From the NCBI GenBank assembly GCA_016490735.1, contig JAEMWC010000560.1, positions 135,001 to 199,000 of the forward strand: a stretch of DNA of 64,000 nucleotides, given 5' to 3'. This DNA comes from Pachyseris speciosa (lineage: Eukaryota > Cnidaria > Anthozoa > Scleractinia > Pachyseridae). How positions within the stretch are numbered: the first letter of the stretch is position 1; every line of letters starts with the position of its first letter. Below, one piece after another: positions 20,703 through 29,052 of the stretch. The translations under genes were made by a program, and so were the position numbers. The notes beneath the pieces are model-generated. The model was not told the origin of the DNA. It did no database searches and saw only the letters and a program-made list of their open reading frames with translations.

Positions 20703-21984
20703 ACATTGATCTCAGAATTAATTTTCCATCAGTCTTTCTCATCTCAATATCCTGCTCATAGAGGACCAATGCATACACACTGTAATCATGATCTGCTGCA
20801 GCACTTAAAGTGTATTTGAAAGTCAGTTTTGTCATTCCATCTTTTATGTCCTGCTTCTGTTTTGTCAGATCAAAATAAATGAAAGGGAATATTGTACCGA
20901 AATTGCCCCTGTTAAGAAGGGTACTTTCACTGAAATCATTTACAGCTTGAACATATTTCAAAACATCTCTAAATACTCTTGTTGGTTCTGTTGATGGTTT
21001 ATAATGAACCTCTGGATAATCATTTCCATTGCCAACTTCAAGATAACAATCAGTGAAAGTTTTGTCATTACCAACAGCAAAAGTGTTGTAGAGAAATTTA
21101 TTGGCTGTCTGAGATGCATCACTTGCATCATTGATGATGAATACAAAGACATGTCTGGGTTTGTTTATTCCTGTGGAAATACGGAAATTGGCTGTCTGCT
21201 GTCTTGTTGAATTGCCTCTCTCAACCATTTCTCTCATGTAAGTCCACTTTCTGTTGTCAAGATACTTGCTCATGTACAAGGACTTTCCCACAGAATTGAA
21301 AACAATACGAGGAACAATTAGCTGGAATTTAGTTAGTACCACACGACATTCATCAGTAGCTTGCCAAATCAAATTGTCATCACTCTCAAGTGTTAGGTTC
21401 ACCTCTACTTTTGAGTTAGGCATAGGTTCATCCCAAAAGCTCTTGAAAAAACCGTATCTGTTCAATGCTATCTCTGCATTTACTTCACCACCATCATTAA
21501 GCAAAGCTTTACGATCTACGAATCCTTTGTTATAAGCAGCTTGTGCCACTCTGTTTTCAGCACCTCTGCTGGTGTCAAGATAGAAGAACTCATTGGTTCC
21601 CTGACTTACAGCATAACCCTGTGAATACTCAAGCAACGACTTAATATTTGTGGCTTGGTTAGCGTCTCGGCATTCATAAACATCAAGACCATTCATTTTT
21701 ACATTAATGGTGTTAATAAGAGCGTGAACTGAATTAACAATACCATTTCGATCTGCAGCAGCAATGTCAGCTCCATCTGCAAGCTTATTTTCTTTGAAAA
21801 TAACATTAAAACGGGCATTATACCAGTCAAATGGTGTAGTCTCTCCACTGTTATCAACAACGAAACGGTAACCTGTTTTCCTCTGATGAGCATTATTTGC
21901 TACTACAGTAATAAGTGCTGTCTCTAGTTCGAACACTACATCTTCATATCTTTCGATATATTTTGAGTCACGATAGTTTGACAT
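20701..21984 (-). CDS. Putative major capsid protein (double-jelly-roll type)
   Basis: 427 residues, Asn/Asp-rich and beta-rich, with no signal peptide or TM helix. Its place between protease and penton-like genes and phrases such as VHALINTINVKMNGLDVYEC, NEFFYLDT, IALNRYGFF, NLIWQATDECRVVLTKFQLI and KWTYMREMVERG match the pattern I associate with Polinton/adintovirus hexon-type capsid proteins; this is recognition by pattern, not by search. It would form the capsid facets. The ORF is intact. The promoter signature TCTAACACAATAA-TATATG abuts the ATG. Confidence 0.75.
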   Translation of the reverse strand: MSNYRDSKYIERYEDVVFELETALITVVANNAHQRKTGYRFVVDNSGETTPFDWYNARFNVIFKENKLADGADIAAADRNGIVNSVHALINTINVKMNGLDVYECRDANQATNIKSLLEYSQGYAVSQGTNEFFYLDTSRGAENRVAQAAYNKGFVDRKALLNDGGEVNAEIALNRYGFFKSFWDEPMPNSKVEVNLTLESDDNLIWQATDECRVVLTKFQLIVPRIVFNSVGKSLYMSKYLDNRKWTYMREMVERGNSTRQQTANFRISTGINKPRHVFVFIINDASDASQTANKFLYNTFAVGNDKTFTDCYLEVGNGNDYPEVHYKPSTEPTRVFRDVLKYVQAVNDFSESTLLNRGNFGTIFPFIYFDLTKQKQDIKDGMTKLTFKYTLSAAADHDYSVYALVLYEQDIEMRKTDGKLILRSM

Positions 21985-22006
21985 ATATTATTGTGTTAGA
22001 TAAAAG

Positions 22007-22261
22007 TTATTTGATTTTACGAGGTCTGCCTCTCTTTCTTTTGATTAAACCACCAGTCTGGCTCACACTCTCAGTTCCACTCTTGTTTCCACTTTTTCTC
22101 TTTTTCAAAAGTTCTATGATTTTGTCACCAGCTTTTTTGCCAGCATGTTCACCAATTGTTGTGGCTGCTTTTTCAGCTGCTTTTTTCCCAACTGTTTTGA
22201 TCACATCAGTCACAATACCTTCACCATGGTGTTCATATTTTTTAAACTCAAACCGTTTCAT
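22007..22261 (-). CDS. Small basic core-like protein with AT-hook
   Basis: 84 residues, strongly basic, ending in RKRGRPRKI. KRGRPRK is a textbook AT-hook for minor-groove binding of AT-rich DNA. The middle has a Gly/Ala/Lys amphipathic segment (VGKKAAEKAATTIGEHAGKK). By position and charge it resembles adenovirus-type core peptides (pX/VII-like) that condense virion DNA (inference). The start carries CCTAATAG-TATATG, a variant of the element's signature. Its upstream region is cut 39 bp later by the inserted transposon. Confidence 0.75.
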   Translation of the reverse strand: MKRFEFKKYEHHGEGIVTDVIKTVGKKAAEKAATTIGEHAGKKAGDKIIELLKKRKSGNKSGTESVSQTGGLIKRKRGRPRKIK

Positions 22262-22299
22262 ATACTATTAGGTTTTATAATTCTGTCCCTCTCCAGACA

Positions 22300-22335
22300 C
22301 GCTTGGAAATTATGGCCTCAAATCAGGCCAGAGAA
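22300..22335 (+). repeat. Left inverted repeat of the inner transposon
   Basis: CGCTTGGAAATT followed by ATGGCCTCAAATCAGGCC. The right end, reverse-complemented, reads CGCTTGGAAATTTTAACC then TCAAATTGGGCC. Flanking bases (AGACA left, AGAGA right) do not give an obvious duplication. Confidence 0.8.
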
Positions 22336-22781
22336 ATGTCGACTAGTTTCCAGTCTTTTTAGGTAATCTGCTGCTCGGCCATTTTCATGGCGACCCGGAG
22401 GACCGGAGTGGTGATGTATTTTGTCTGTTTGCGAGCGCCTGGTAACGAAAACAAACTTTTGGCGGCAATAAATAAAATCTACGGCTTTCCAGCTTTCTTT
22501 TGATGCCTCATTCATCGAGTTTGTCCGTATTTTTCTGAATTTTCATTCGCAGTGAACAAGGAGCCCCAGAGAAGGATTGTAGTTATAATTGAAGGCCTCT
22601 ATTCGTCGTCAAAAACGGAGGTAAATGAGCATTAAACGCTCGCTTCTTTCAAAACTAAAACGGTAGAACCACAGAAGAGATATCGATTGATTATAATTTT
22701 GAGTTGAGCAGTGGTAATTTTGCTTCCGTATGTGTAAAAATTTGTAACAAAAATACTCGATTTTAATTAAAAGGAAAACCT
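22336..22781 (+). promoter_or_regulatory. 5' region of the inner transposon gene
   Basis: About 450 bp between the left inverted repeat and the transposase start, without open frames of note. It must carry the promoter and 5' leader, but no core motif stands out except AT-rich sequence just before 22782. No splice sites were needed, as the ORF is uninterrupted. Confidence 0.4.
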
Positions 22782-25247
22782 GTGGCCTGTGACCGTGGCG
22801 ATCGAGAGATGGGAAGTAAGAAGAGGAGAACCCCTCGGAGATCGCTTCAATTTTCGCAGAAGAAACGATTCCCTGTTGGTGAACTAGCTCGAGAAAGGGC
22901 TACCCTCCAACAAGAGTATCTGTCAAAGAGTAAAGAGCTTTCTGCTCTGAGAAAAAAGTTGGAGCGCCTGCAAAAAAATAGTAATAAAATACGAGAATGT
23001 GTGGGTCAGCTTGAAGTTGAGGTGACCCCACCAACTCAATGTCGTGAGACAGCATTTCAGATCTCTCAAAATACCTCACAAAGTAGGAAGAAAAGCCCAT
23101 CTGAACTCACTGAGGAGGGCAAATTAAATTTGCCGAGACGTAGTGCCCACAGGAGGCAATTAGAGACCCTGATTGCTGCTTCAGAGGTGAATGGAGGTTC
23201 AGTGGAAAATAGAGGCCCTGCTCTTGATGGAATGTTTTCCACTGTTCTCAAATACAGCAAGATGGCTGATATTTCTAAATATTTCGATTCTTCTAAAAAG
23301 CTTAAAAGGGCAGCGGCCATGAAAATAAATGCTCAAGCAAAGGCCTATGAGGCAAGCAATGAAAATTTTATCCGTTCCTTGTCTCTACTATATGCAGGGG
23401 GGATCATTGGTAAGGTAAAATACCAGCAAGGAAGATCAGCAATGGTTATGAGACATACTGGAAAAAGAACCAAGAAAGGTTATCTCTCAAGGGAGAGAAT
23501 AAAATTTGGTTTTGGAATTCCCATTCCAAGGCCACTTGCTTACAGCGCTCTGATGCAAAAGATTGAGCAAATCAATGTTGGAGAGACCATACCAGTGAGA
23601 GAAACACTATGTACTACCTTACCCAGGGATGAACATGTTGATGGTGTTTACAGAGACCTGGAGACAATGCTGATTATGCTGAGTCAATTTTACTTTGAAA
23701 CAGATGAATTTAGAAAGGAAAATGACAAACTCAACTGGTTCAGTGATAAGGAAGGATCCTTTAAAGTGGCAATTGGAGGGGATGGAGCACCCTTCGGGAA
23801 GTGGGATGAATCAATGTCCTGGTTAGTGAGTTTCCTCAATGTAGGGCCAAGAGTGGCTAGCCCAAATGACAATTTTTTGTTATTTGGTGCAAACTGCAAA
23901 GAGGACCATCCCGTGGTAAAGAAATTTACCCAGCAATTAGCTTCCCAAATTGCAGCAATTGAGATGAAGACATACACAGTGTCAGGGAAGGAAGTAAATT
24001 TCGCTTTTGAACTGGTTCCCTCAGATATGAAATTTCTGGCTTTCCTTAATGGGGAACTTAACAATGCTGCCAAATATTTTTCCAGTTTTGCAAATGTCAC
24101 AAAAGAGGACTGTGTTACACTGGATAGCAAATTTGGGTCAACAAATGATTGCAAGTGGAAGCCATGGCCATACTCAGTGAGACTGAATATTGCCAAACAA
24201 GTACAAAGTTTTAAGGCAAAACTGCCCACAACCCTTGCTGCCTCAACAAAAAGAGCAAAAATCACTCAATTTATTGCAAGCAAAAAGTCAAGGCAAGAGT
24301 TTGAACCACTGATTGGAAAGCTGTGTGATAAAGAGGTTGTAGAACCCCTTCACCTCAAAAACAATGGGGTGCAGCATTTGCACACAATGCTACTTGACCT
24401 CGCAATTTCCTTAAGTGACCTCCCAGAGAAGATCACCAGCCTATCACAACTGTCCCCAACATGTGCAATGTCGAGGTACATGAAGGCACTAGAGTGTGAT
24501 GTTAAAGCTGGACGTTTGAAGAAGCAGCTTGGAAAGTGGATGCTGGAAGATAGGTCTAAAGACAAAGAATTTTCTTACAGACTCACTGGAAAGGATTCAA
24601 GACTCATTTTGCATGGGTTTATGTTCCTTGTGAATGCCATCAAGGGAGATTCAGATGATCCAAAAGTGCTCATGAAACTTTTGTTTATTGTTTTCATTGC
24701 AATTAAGCTCAGAGACTGTGCCTCCATTTTTTCAATGTACCACATAACTCAGCCAGCCATTGATCAACTGGAGGGTTTAGCCCGGGATTACTTTACAGCA
24801 GTCAGACTCTTCAAGGGCACTGTATCTGGAACAGTTTGGAGCATTGGGCATTTGGTCCCTGTTCACACTCTGTGGGTATTTGAGAAATTCAAAACTGGAT
24901 TAGGTGTGAACACCATGCAGGGGAGAGAAGCCAAACATGTTCAGATTGCCAGCTATGCACGAAACAGCCTTTTCAAAGAACGCTGGAATCAGGTTTTCAG
25001 GCATGATTTCATCAACAAACTTTGGCTACCTCTCCGCCAGCCCTCTCTCTTGATGTATCATCAATCAAGAGACAGCCTCATACCCAATCGTGTGACCACA
25101 GATCCAGATCACTTTTGCTCCTGTGGGTTTTCCAAAGGTGAAAATGATGACAAATGTTTCTTTTGTGGCCATAAATTCATGGATGAGATCATGAAGTCTG
25201 TTGCTGAGGGAAAACCCACAAGAGAGTGCTTGAAGTACTTGTCTTAA
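22782..25247 (+). CDS. Transposase-like protein of the inner transposon (candidate DDE family, unidentified)
   Basis: 821 residues, intact. Residues ~1-25 are a basic Arg-rich tail (KKRRTPRRSL), ~38-80 a coiled coil (LSKSKELSALRKKLERLQKN). Around residue 331 is VAIGGDGAPFG and around 415 VPSDMKFLAFLNGEL; these, with an acidic residue in DQLEGLARDYF (~660), could be the D-D-E triad of a DDE transposase with a long insertion, but this is inference. The C-terminus is a zinc-binding motif, CSCGF…CFFCGHKF (~780-800). If the first in-frame Met (MACDRG) is used there is a second Met at residue 10. I recognise the general type from cnidarian multi-copy proteins but cannot name the superfamily. Confidence 0.7.
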   Translation: MACDRGDREMGSKKRRTPRRSLQFSQKKRFPVGELARERATLQQEYLSKSKELSALRKKLERLQKNSNKIRECVGQLEVEVTPPTQCRETAFQISQNTSQSRKKSPSELTEEGKLNLPRRSAHRRQLETLIAASEVNGGSVENRGPALDGMFSTVLKYSKMADISKYFDSSKKLKRAAAMKINAQAKAYEASNENFIRSLSLLYAGGIIGKVKYQQGRSAMVMRHTGKRTKKGYLSRERIKFGFGIPIPRPLAYSALMQKIEQINVGETIPVRETLCTTLPRDEHVDGVYRDLETMLIMLSQFYFETDEFRKENDKLNWFSDKEGSFKVAIGGDGAPFGKWDESMSWLVSFLNVGPRVASPNDNFLLFGANCKEDHPVVKKFTQQLASQIAAIEMKTYTVSGKEVNFAFELVPSDMKFLAFLNGELNNAAKYFSSFANVTKEDCVTLDSKFGSTNDCKWKPWPYSVRLNIAKQVQSFKAKLPTTLAASTKRAKITQFIASKKSRQEFEPLIGKLCDKEVVEPLHLKNNGVQHLHTMLLDLAISLSDLPEKITSLSQLSPTCAMSRYMKALECDVKAGRLKKQLGKWMLEDRSKDKEFSYRLTGKDSRLILHGFMFLVNAIKGDSDDPKVLMKLLFIVFIAIKLRDCASIFSMYHITQPAIDQLEGLARDYFTAVRLFKGTVSGTVWSIGHLVPVHTLWVFEKFKTGLGVNTMQGREAKHVQIASYARNSLFKERWNQVFRHDFINKLWLPLRQPSLLMYHQSRDSLIPNRVTTDPDHFCSCGFSKGENDDKCFFCGHKFMDEIMKSVAEGKPTRECLKYLS

Positions 25248-25789
25248 CTGCTCAACTGTGACTTGGAGTCAAAAAGTTGCATGGAAGAAAATAACAGAAA
25301 CAATGTCAGCCTTTATTTCTTAAAGGGATCATAAAGATATTTATATCTCCAGAGCTGACAAATTATAATAGAAGAATTTAATTTTTTGTGATCCTGCTAA
25401 AGATTACAACCCTTGTTTTATCTTTAAGTTGGCGACCATTTCAATGAGATTATTTCATACAACACAATCAATGAATGCTCAATTCAAGTGTATAAAATCA
25501 TAAAATCCAGCATGAAACTATTCTAGATAGCTAAAATGTATAATGTTGTCTGAACTTGTTACAACCCAAGACTGTACATGTACCACTGCACACATCCAGT
25601 CCACACTGGAAAATAAACTGTTCCTGTTTCTGTGAGAATGATTATATGAAAATCCTACGTTTGAACTCAGAGGATTAAAGAATGAATATGTGAATGATCA
25701 TTGCAGTTGTGAACACTACTTAATCAGTAATGAAAATGAAAGTAGTGTTCATAACTGCAATGATCATTCATATATGCATTGTTCCTGTT
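25248..25789. other. Spacer between convergent transposon genes with a large hairpin
   Basis: AT-rich 3' UTR-like sequence. 25683-25720 and 25741-25778 are near-perfect inverted repeats (about 34 of 38 positions) around a 20-base loop, with cores GAATGATCATTGCAGTT and AACTGCAATGATCATTC. The structure ends 12 bp before the minus-strand gene's stop codon, so it would be present in both transcripts' 3' ends. Confidence 0.85.
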
Positions 25790-26425
25790 TCAATGCTGAC
25801 TGATGCCAAATGCATTCCAGTACCCATAATGGAAATTAAATTTTAAGATTTCCTGTTTAAAATTGTATCTTAGAATTCCATTCTTGCTGTCATCAACAAT
25901 AAGTTTCACCACCCCTTTTCCAGCTCCTAGCTCCTTTGTAAATCCTTCGCAGTCCTCAAATTTATTGAACAGAGCACAAAGTCTTCTCATATTTGTGAAT
26001 GTTATTGTCACTAAACCAGGCTTCTCCAAAACATCTACACCATAACTTGTGCGATTTATTATCCCTTTGTGTAATAGACTGAACACCTCCTGTGGCATCG
26101 CAATATCAAAACAGATCATCCAAGGATGGAGTTTACTCATTCGTGGCGTAAGGCGTCTATTTATTCCATTCTTAACTCGTATCATTGTACGCTCCAACAT
26201 TGGATATACATGATTGATTTCATGCTCATGTCGATAGCGAAGAGGACCAAATTTGCCTTTGACAACAGCTTCAGCCACTTGCTCTAGCGCTTTGAATGTT
26301 TGATCAAGATCTTTCAACTTGTGCACATTTGAAATCCGGCGTTCGAATTGCGATTTCTGACGGTTTAATGCTCCTTTGACCCCATTAATAAGTTCTTCTT
26401 GGTCAGGCTCATTTTGGGCCGCCAT
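25790..26425 (-). CDS. Second protein of the inner transposon, function unknown
   Basis: 211 residues from the Met at 26425, whose context CCAATATGGCGGCCCAA is a typical strong start. The frame is also open upstream and continuous with the Polinton penton-like gene, which I take as accidental read-through across the insertion. The protein starts acidic, then has helical basic stretches (GALNRQKSQFERRISNVHKL) and a beta-rich C-terminus (PGLVTITFTNMRRLCALF, ILRYNFKQEILKFNFHYGYW). No known motif. Convergent to the transposase gene, so probably an accessory factor of the same mobile element. Confidence 0.65.
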   Translation of the reverse strand: MAAQNEPDQEELINGVKGALNRQKSQFERRISNVHKLKDLDQTFKALEQVAEAVVKGKFGPLRYRHEHEINHVYPMLERTMIRVKNGINRRLTPRMSKLHPWMICFDIAMPQEVFSLLHKGIINRTSYGVDVLEKPGLVTITFTNMRRLCALFNKFEDCEGFTKELGAGKGVVKLIVDDSKNGILRYNFKQEILKFNFHYGYWNAFGISQH

Positions 26426-26506
26426 ATTGGATTTTTTTGTATACATGCCCAGCCCTCTCGCGGCCAAAAAGCGTTTGGCCCAATTTGAGGTTAAAATTTC
26501 CAAGCG

Positions 26507-27274
26507 AGAGAATAACTCAATATACCAATCTATCCCATTTGAATCAACCGGTTGTCTAGAAGAATCAGTGACATAAAAACGTATTGAGCTGATTGTATGT
26601 GTTGAGACAGGATTCCATGAAAGAAAACGAGGTTTGTAAGTGAAAGGTAAACTTCTAACGAGATCTGTGACTGGTATAACTGCGATTGTATTTGTGCTAT
26701 TTCCATCAACAATGCTATCTATCACCATATCACAATTAATATAAATTTCATCCACACCTCTTGTAATATCAGGTAGATTTGCTCCATATTCTGTTGCTGA
26801 AACTAATTTTGAATCGAAACCGATAAGTTTTCTGAAATCAAGATCTCTCAGATCCACTCGATAGTTTTCATCAAGTTCAATCAAAATGCGATATGTTGAC
26901 AAAACGAAATACATGTTAATACCATACTTGAATTTTGATTTGTCTGTTTCAGATGGATTCAGCACATGGCTGTTTTTTCTCATATACTCATGAATGTAAC
27001 TATTGATATCGTCGTATGAATACATCCCGTCAACGAATGTTATTGTTTCCCCGTTTACACCTTTGTTATAGCTATATTTAATTTGATTATTCCCAAAAAA
27101 TTCTCTGATGTTGTACCAACTGTATGTCATATTGATAACATTCACAGCCATTTCATGTTTCAAATCATGCGATAATATGATAGGTGTATTGAATCTTTTT
27201 TCAAAATCATGACTCTTACTGACACCAATTTTGTCTCTGTTTTTACTGTTGAATCGTAATGAAATTTCTGTCAT
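26507..27274 (-). CDS. Penton-like minor capsid protein, 3' end disrupted by the inner transposon
   Basis: The first 256 residues of an open frame that starts at 27274 with the signature ATCTAATGTAAAAG-TATATG. It starts MTEISLRFNSKNRDKI and ends with ISSIRFYVTDSSRQPVDSNG then IDWYIELFS, a beta-strand pattern ('I.fyvtD..g.pvDlnG.dw') that I associate with the single-jelly-roll penton-type proteins of Polintons. The inner transposon begins right after ELFS, near where this protein normally ends, so only a few residues may be lost. The reading frame runs on into the transposon and would give a 494-residue chimera. The penton would occupy capsid vertices and hold the fibres. Confidence 0.65.
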
Positions 27275-27280
27275 ATACTT

Positions 27281-28162
27281 TTACATTAGATATTTCATCA
27301 TTATTTTATTCAGCTCTTTGATCCCAATAACACCCAATCTGCTTAATATATGCAATATCTTTACAAACTCATTTCTGACACTCATACTGTTGTTACCAGC
27401 AAAAATAGACCCACCAAGTAACTGTAAACGTAAAAGCAAGTCACTAACATTATTATAATGAACAACACCTGCTCCATATTGTCTTTTTTTCTTTCTCATA
27501 CCTGAACCAACAGTTTGTACACCTTCCTCAATGACACCAACTCTTTTTCGGTACTTTTGTAGTAATTTGATCTCTTTAGTTAATTCATGAATTTGTTCTT
27601 TATTTTTATCCCTCAATTTTTTACTACTTGATAGTTGAGCTTTTTGACGTCCAAGTTCTTGGGTTAATTTACCAATATTCTTATCATACTCATTAACATC
27701 AATTGTTCCATCCATTAGCCTATCTAAAATTATTGATGGAGGAGATAAACTGTATTTTACTAATGCCACAAGCTCCTCATCTGAAAAACCTTTATCAAGA
27801 TTTGACTTATACTTTGGTTCTGTTTTAGTCATCATTTCCGCTTTGTAATCAATTGGTAATGTTGTTTTCACAGGTACTGATTCAGGTAACGTGTTTAATA
27901 GCATAAGATCTTCAAAACCAGATGTCAAGGCTTTTTGATTTTTTTTCAACTGTTCAATAACTTCATCCTGTTTTTTGTCGACACTTTCTTTCACACTCTT
28001 CTGGACATCAATAGAGGGTTTCAGTAATTCTGATGTTGTATCATATGCATCCTGTTTTCTGTATTCATAAGTCTTGATAACATCACGAACTTCTCTTGTT
28101 TTGTTTCCAGCTTCAATTCCACTTTTAAGAAGCCTTTTCATTCGTTCTATATCCATATACAA
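27281..28162 (-). CDS. Coiled-coil structural protein of the Polinton, unknown function
   Basis: 293 residues. Long charged helices (VKESVDKKQDEVIEQLKKNQ; GKLTQELGRQKAQLSSSKKL) predict coiled coils. The C-terminus (LLRLQLLGGSIFAGNNSMSV, RNEFVKILHILSRLGVIGIK) is hydrophobic-helical and Gly-rich. The gene ends 7 bp from the start of the penton-like gene, so that gene's promoter overlaps its 3' end. It is divergent from the packaging ATPase across a 30-bp shared promoter. Proteins of this type recur in Polintons next to the ATPase; a portal- or scaffold-like role is only a guess. Confidence 0.55.
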   Translation of the reverse strand: MYMDIERMKRLLKSGIEAGNKTREVRDVIKTYEYRKQDAYDTTSELLKPSIDVQKSVKESVDKKQDEVIEQLKKNQKALTSGFEDLMLLNTLPESVPVKTTLPIDYKAEMMTKTEPKYKSNLDKGFSDEELVALVKYSLSPPSIILDRLMDGTIDVNEYDKNIGKLTQELGRQKAQLSSSKKLRDKNKEQIHELTKEIKLLQKYRKRVGVIEEGVQTVGSGMRKKKRQYGAGVVHYNNVSDLLLRLQLLGGSIFAGNNSMSVRNEFVKILHILSRLGVIGIKELNKIMMKYLM

Positions 28163-28192
28163 TTGTGTTAGACTAATCTAAACTATTAACAT
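28163..28192. promoter_or_regulatory. 30-bp bidirectional promoter between coiled-coil and ATPase genes
   Basis: The whole gap between two divergent ATGs is 30 bp. To the left it reads (minus strand) TCTAACACAATTG-TATATG; to the right AATCTAAACTATTAACATATG. Both thus carry TCTAA 12-15 nt before the start codon. With almost no room for a leader, the transcripts must start at or within a few bases of the ATG. Confidence 0.7.
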
Positions 28193-28834
28193 ATGGAAAT
28201 TCCAAATTATGATATCGTTCAGAATTCAAATAATTCATTCAGACAGTTGTATCCGTATATGCCTAAAGATACATTTAGAATGTTATTGGCTGGTAATTCT
28301 GGATCTGGAAAGACAACATTGTTCATGCATTTGATTATGGAACCATTGGTTTATTATGATCAGATACATCTTTATGCAAAAGATTTGGATCAAGACAAGT
28401 ATCAATATCTGCGGAAAGTCATGGATGAAATAAGCAGGCAAGTTGGATATCCTGTATTGATATGCAGCCAAGATGAAATATCACCTGTTGAACAGATAAA
28501 AGACACTGATTTACAACGATTGGTTGTGTTTGATGATTTTGTGACTGATAAAAAACAAGATCAGATCATAAGCTATTTCATTCAGGGGAGACACAAAAAC
28601 TGTTCTGTCATATATCTCACACAGTCATTCTACGGCTGTCCAAAATCTGTTAGACTTAATTGTAGCCATTTCTGTCTTTATGATTTCCCATCCACAAGAG
28701 AGAGAAACTGTATCTCCCAAGAACTAGCAATCGATAAGCAGAAGTATATTGAAGCAACCAAAAAACCTTATTCTTTCTGTTATATTGACAAACCAATGAA
28801 AACAATCAAAAGGAATTTTAATGGTGCTGTTTAA
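28193..28834 (+). CDS. FtsK/HerA-type genome packaging ATPase (A32-like)
   Basis: 213 residues, the usual small size for Polinton and virophage packaging ATPases. Walker A is AGNSGSGKTTL (residues 33-43), Walker B RLVVFDDFV (109-117), and a sensor-like strand is SVIYLTQSFYG. It would pump the linear genome into preformed capsids. The ORF is intact and starts at the ATG abutting the shared promoter. Confidence 0.93.
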   Translation: MEIPNYDIVQNSNNSFRQLYPYMPKDTFRMLLAGNSGSGKTTLFMHLIMEPLVYYDQIHLYAKDLDQDKYQYLRKVMDEISRQVGYPVLICSQDEISPVEQIKDTDLQRLVVFDDFVTDKKQDQIISYFIQGRHKNCSVIYLTQSFYGCPKSVRLNCSHFCLYDFPSTRERNCISQELAIDKQKYIEATKKPYSFCYIDKPMKTIKRNFNGAV

Positions 28835-28855
28835 TCTAATCTAATATTATATCAT

Positions 28856-29014
28856 ATGGCACTTCCATTGCAACGTCCAGAACTATATGACATAAGTCAT
28901 ACAAAAGTTAACAATGGTAATAATGGTAACAATGGTAACAATGACAACAATGACAACAATGACAACAATGGTAACAATGACAACAATGACAACAATGACA
29001 ACAATGGTAATTGA
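28856..29014 (+). CDS. Small Asn-rich repeat protein
   Basis: 52 codons starting MALPLQRPELYDISHTK and continuing as (N-N-G/N-N-D) repeats to the stop. The signature AATCTAATATTATATCATATG precedes the start. The repeat DNA is a 9-bp slippage array (AACAATGAC/AACAATGGT). The N-terminal 18 residues look like a real protein start. The product may be a short structural peptide or the remnant of a longer gene. Confidence 0.5.
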   Translation: MALPLQRPELYDISHTKVNNGNNGNNGNNDNNDNNDNNGNNDNNDNNDNNGN

Positions 29015-29052
29015 TAGAACAAACTTTACTGTGTTATCTAATCTAATATTAT

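Larger units (their letters stand above)
22300..26506. mobile_element. Two-gene DNA transposon inserted in the Polinton, 4.2 kb
   Basis: Ends are inverted repeats: CGCTTGGAAATT at 22300 and AATTTCCAAGCG ending at 26506. They are identical over 12 bp and imperfect for ~18 more (CCTCAAAT…GGCC). Inside are two convergent genes, an 821-residue transposase-like protein (+) and a 211-residue protein (-), with a long hairpin between their ends. Base composition is richer in GC than the Polinton and has gene-like CATATGG/MAAQ start context. The right end lies inside the Polinton penton-like frame, which reads on into the transposon. I could not find a clean target duplication. The superfamily was not recognised. 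Confidence 0.8.

Noticed and set aside
23690..24265. 191-residue minus-strand ORF
   Set aside because: Antisense shadow of the 821-residue transposase-like gene; no motif of its own.
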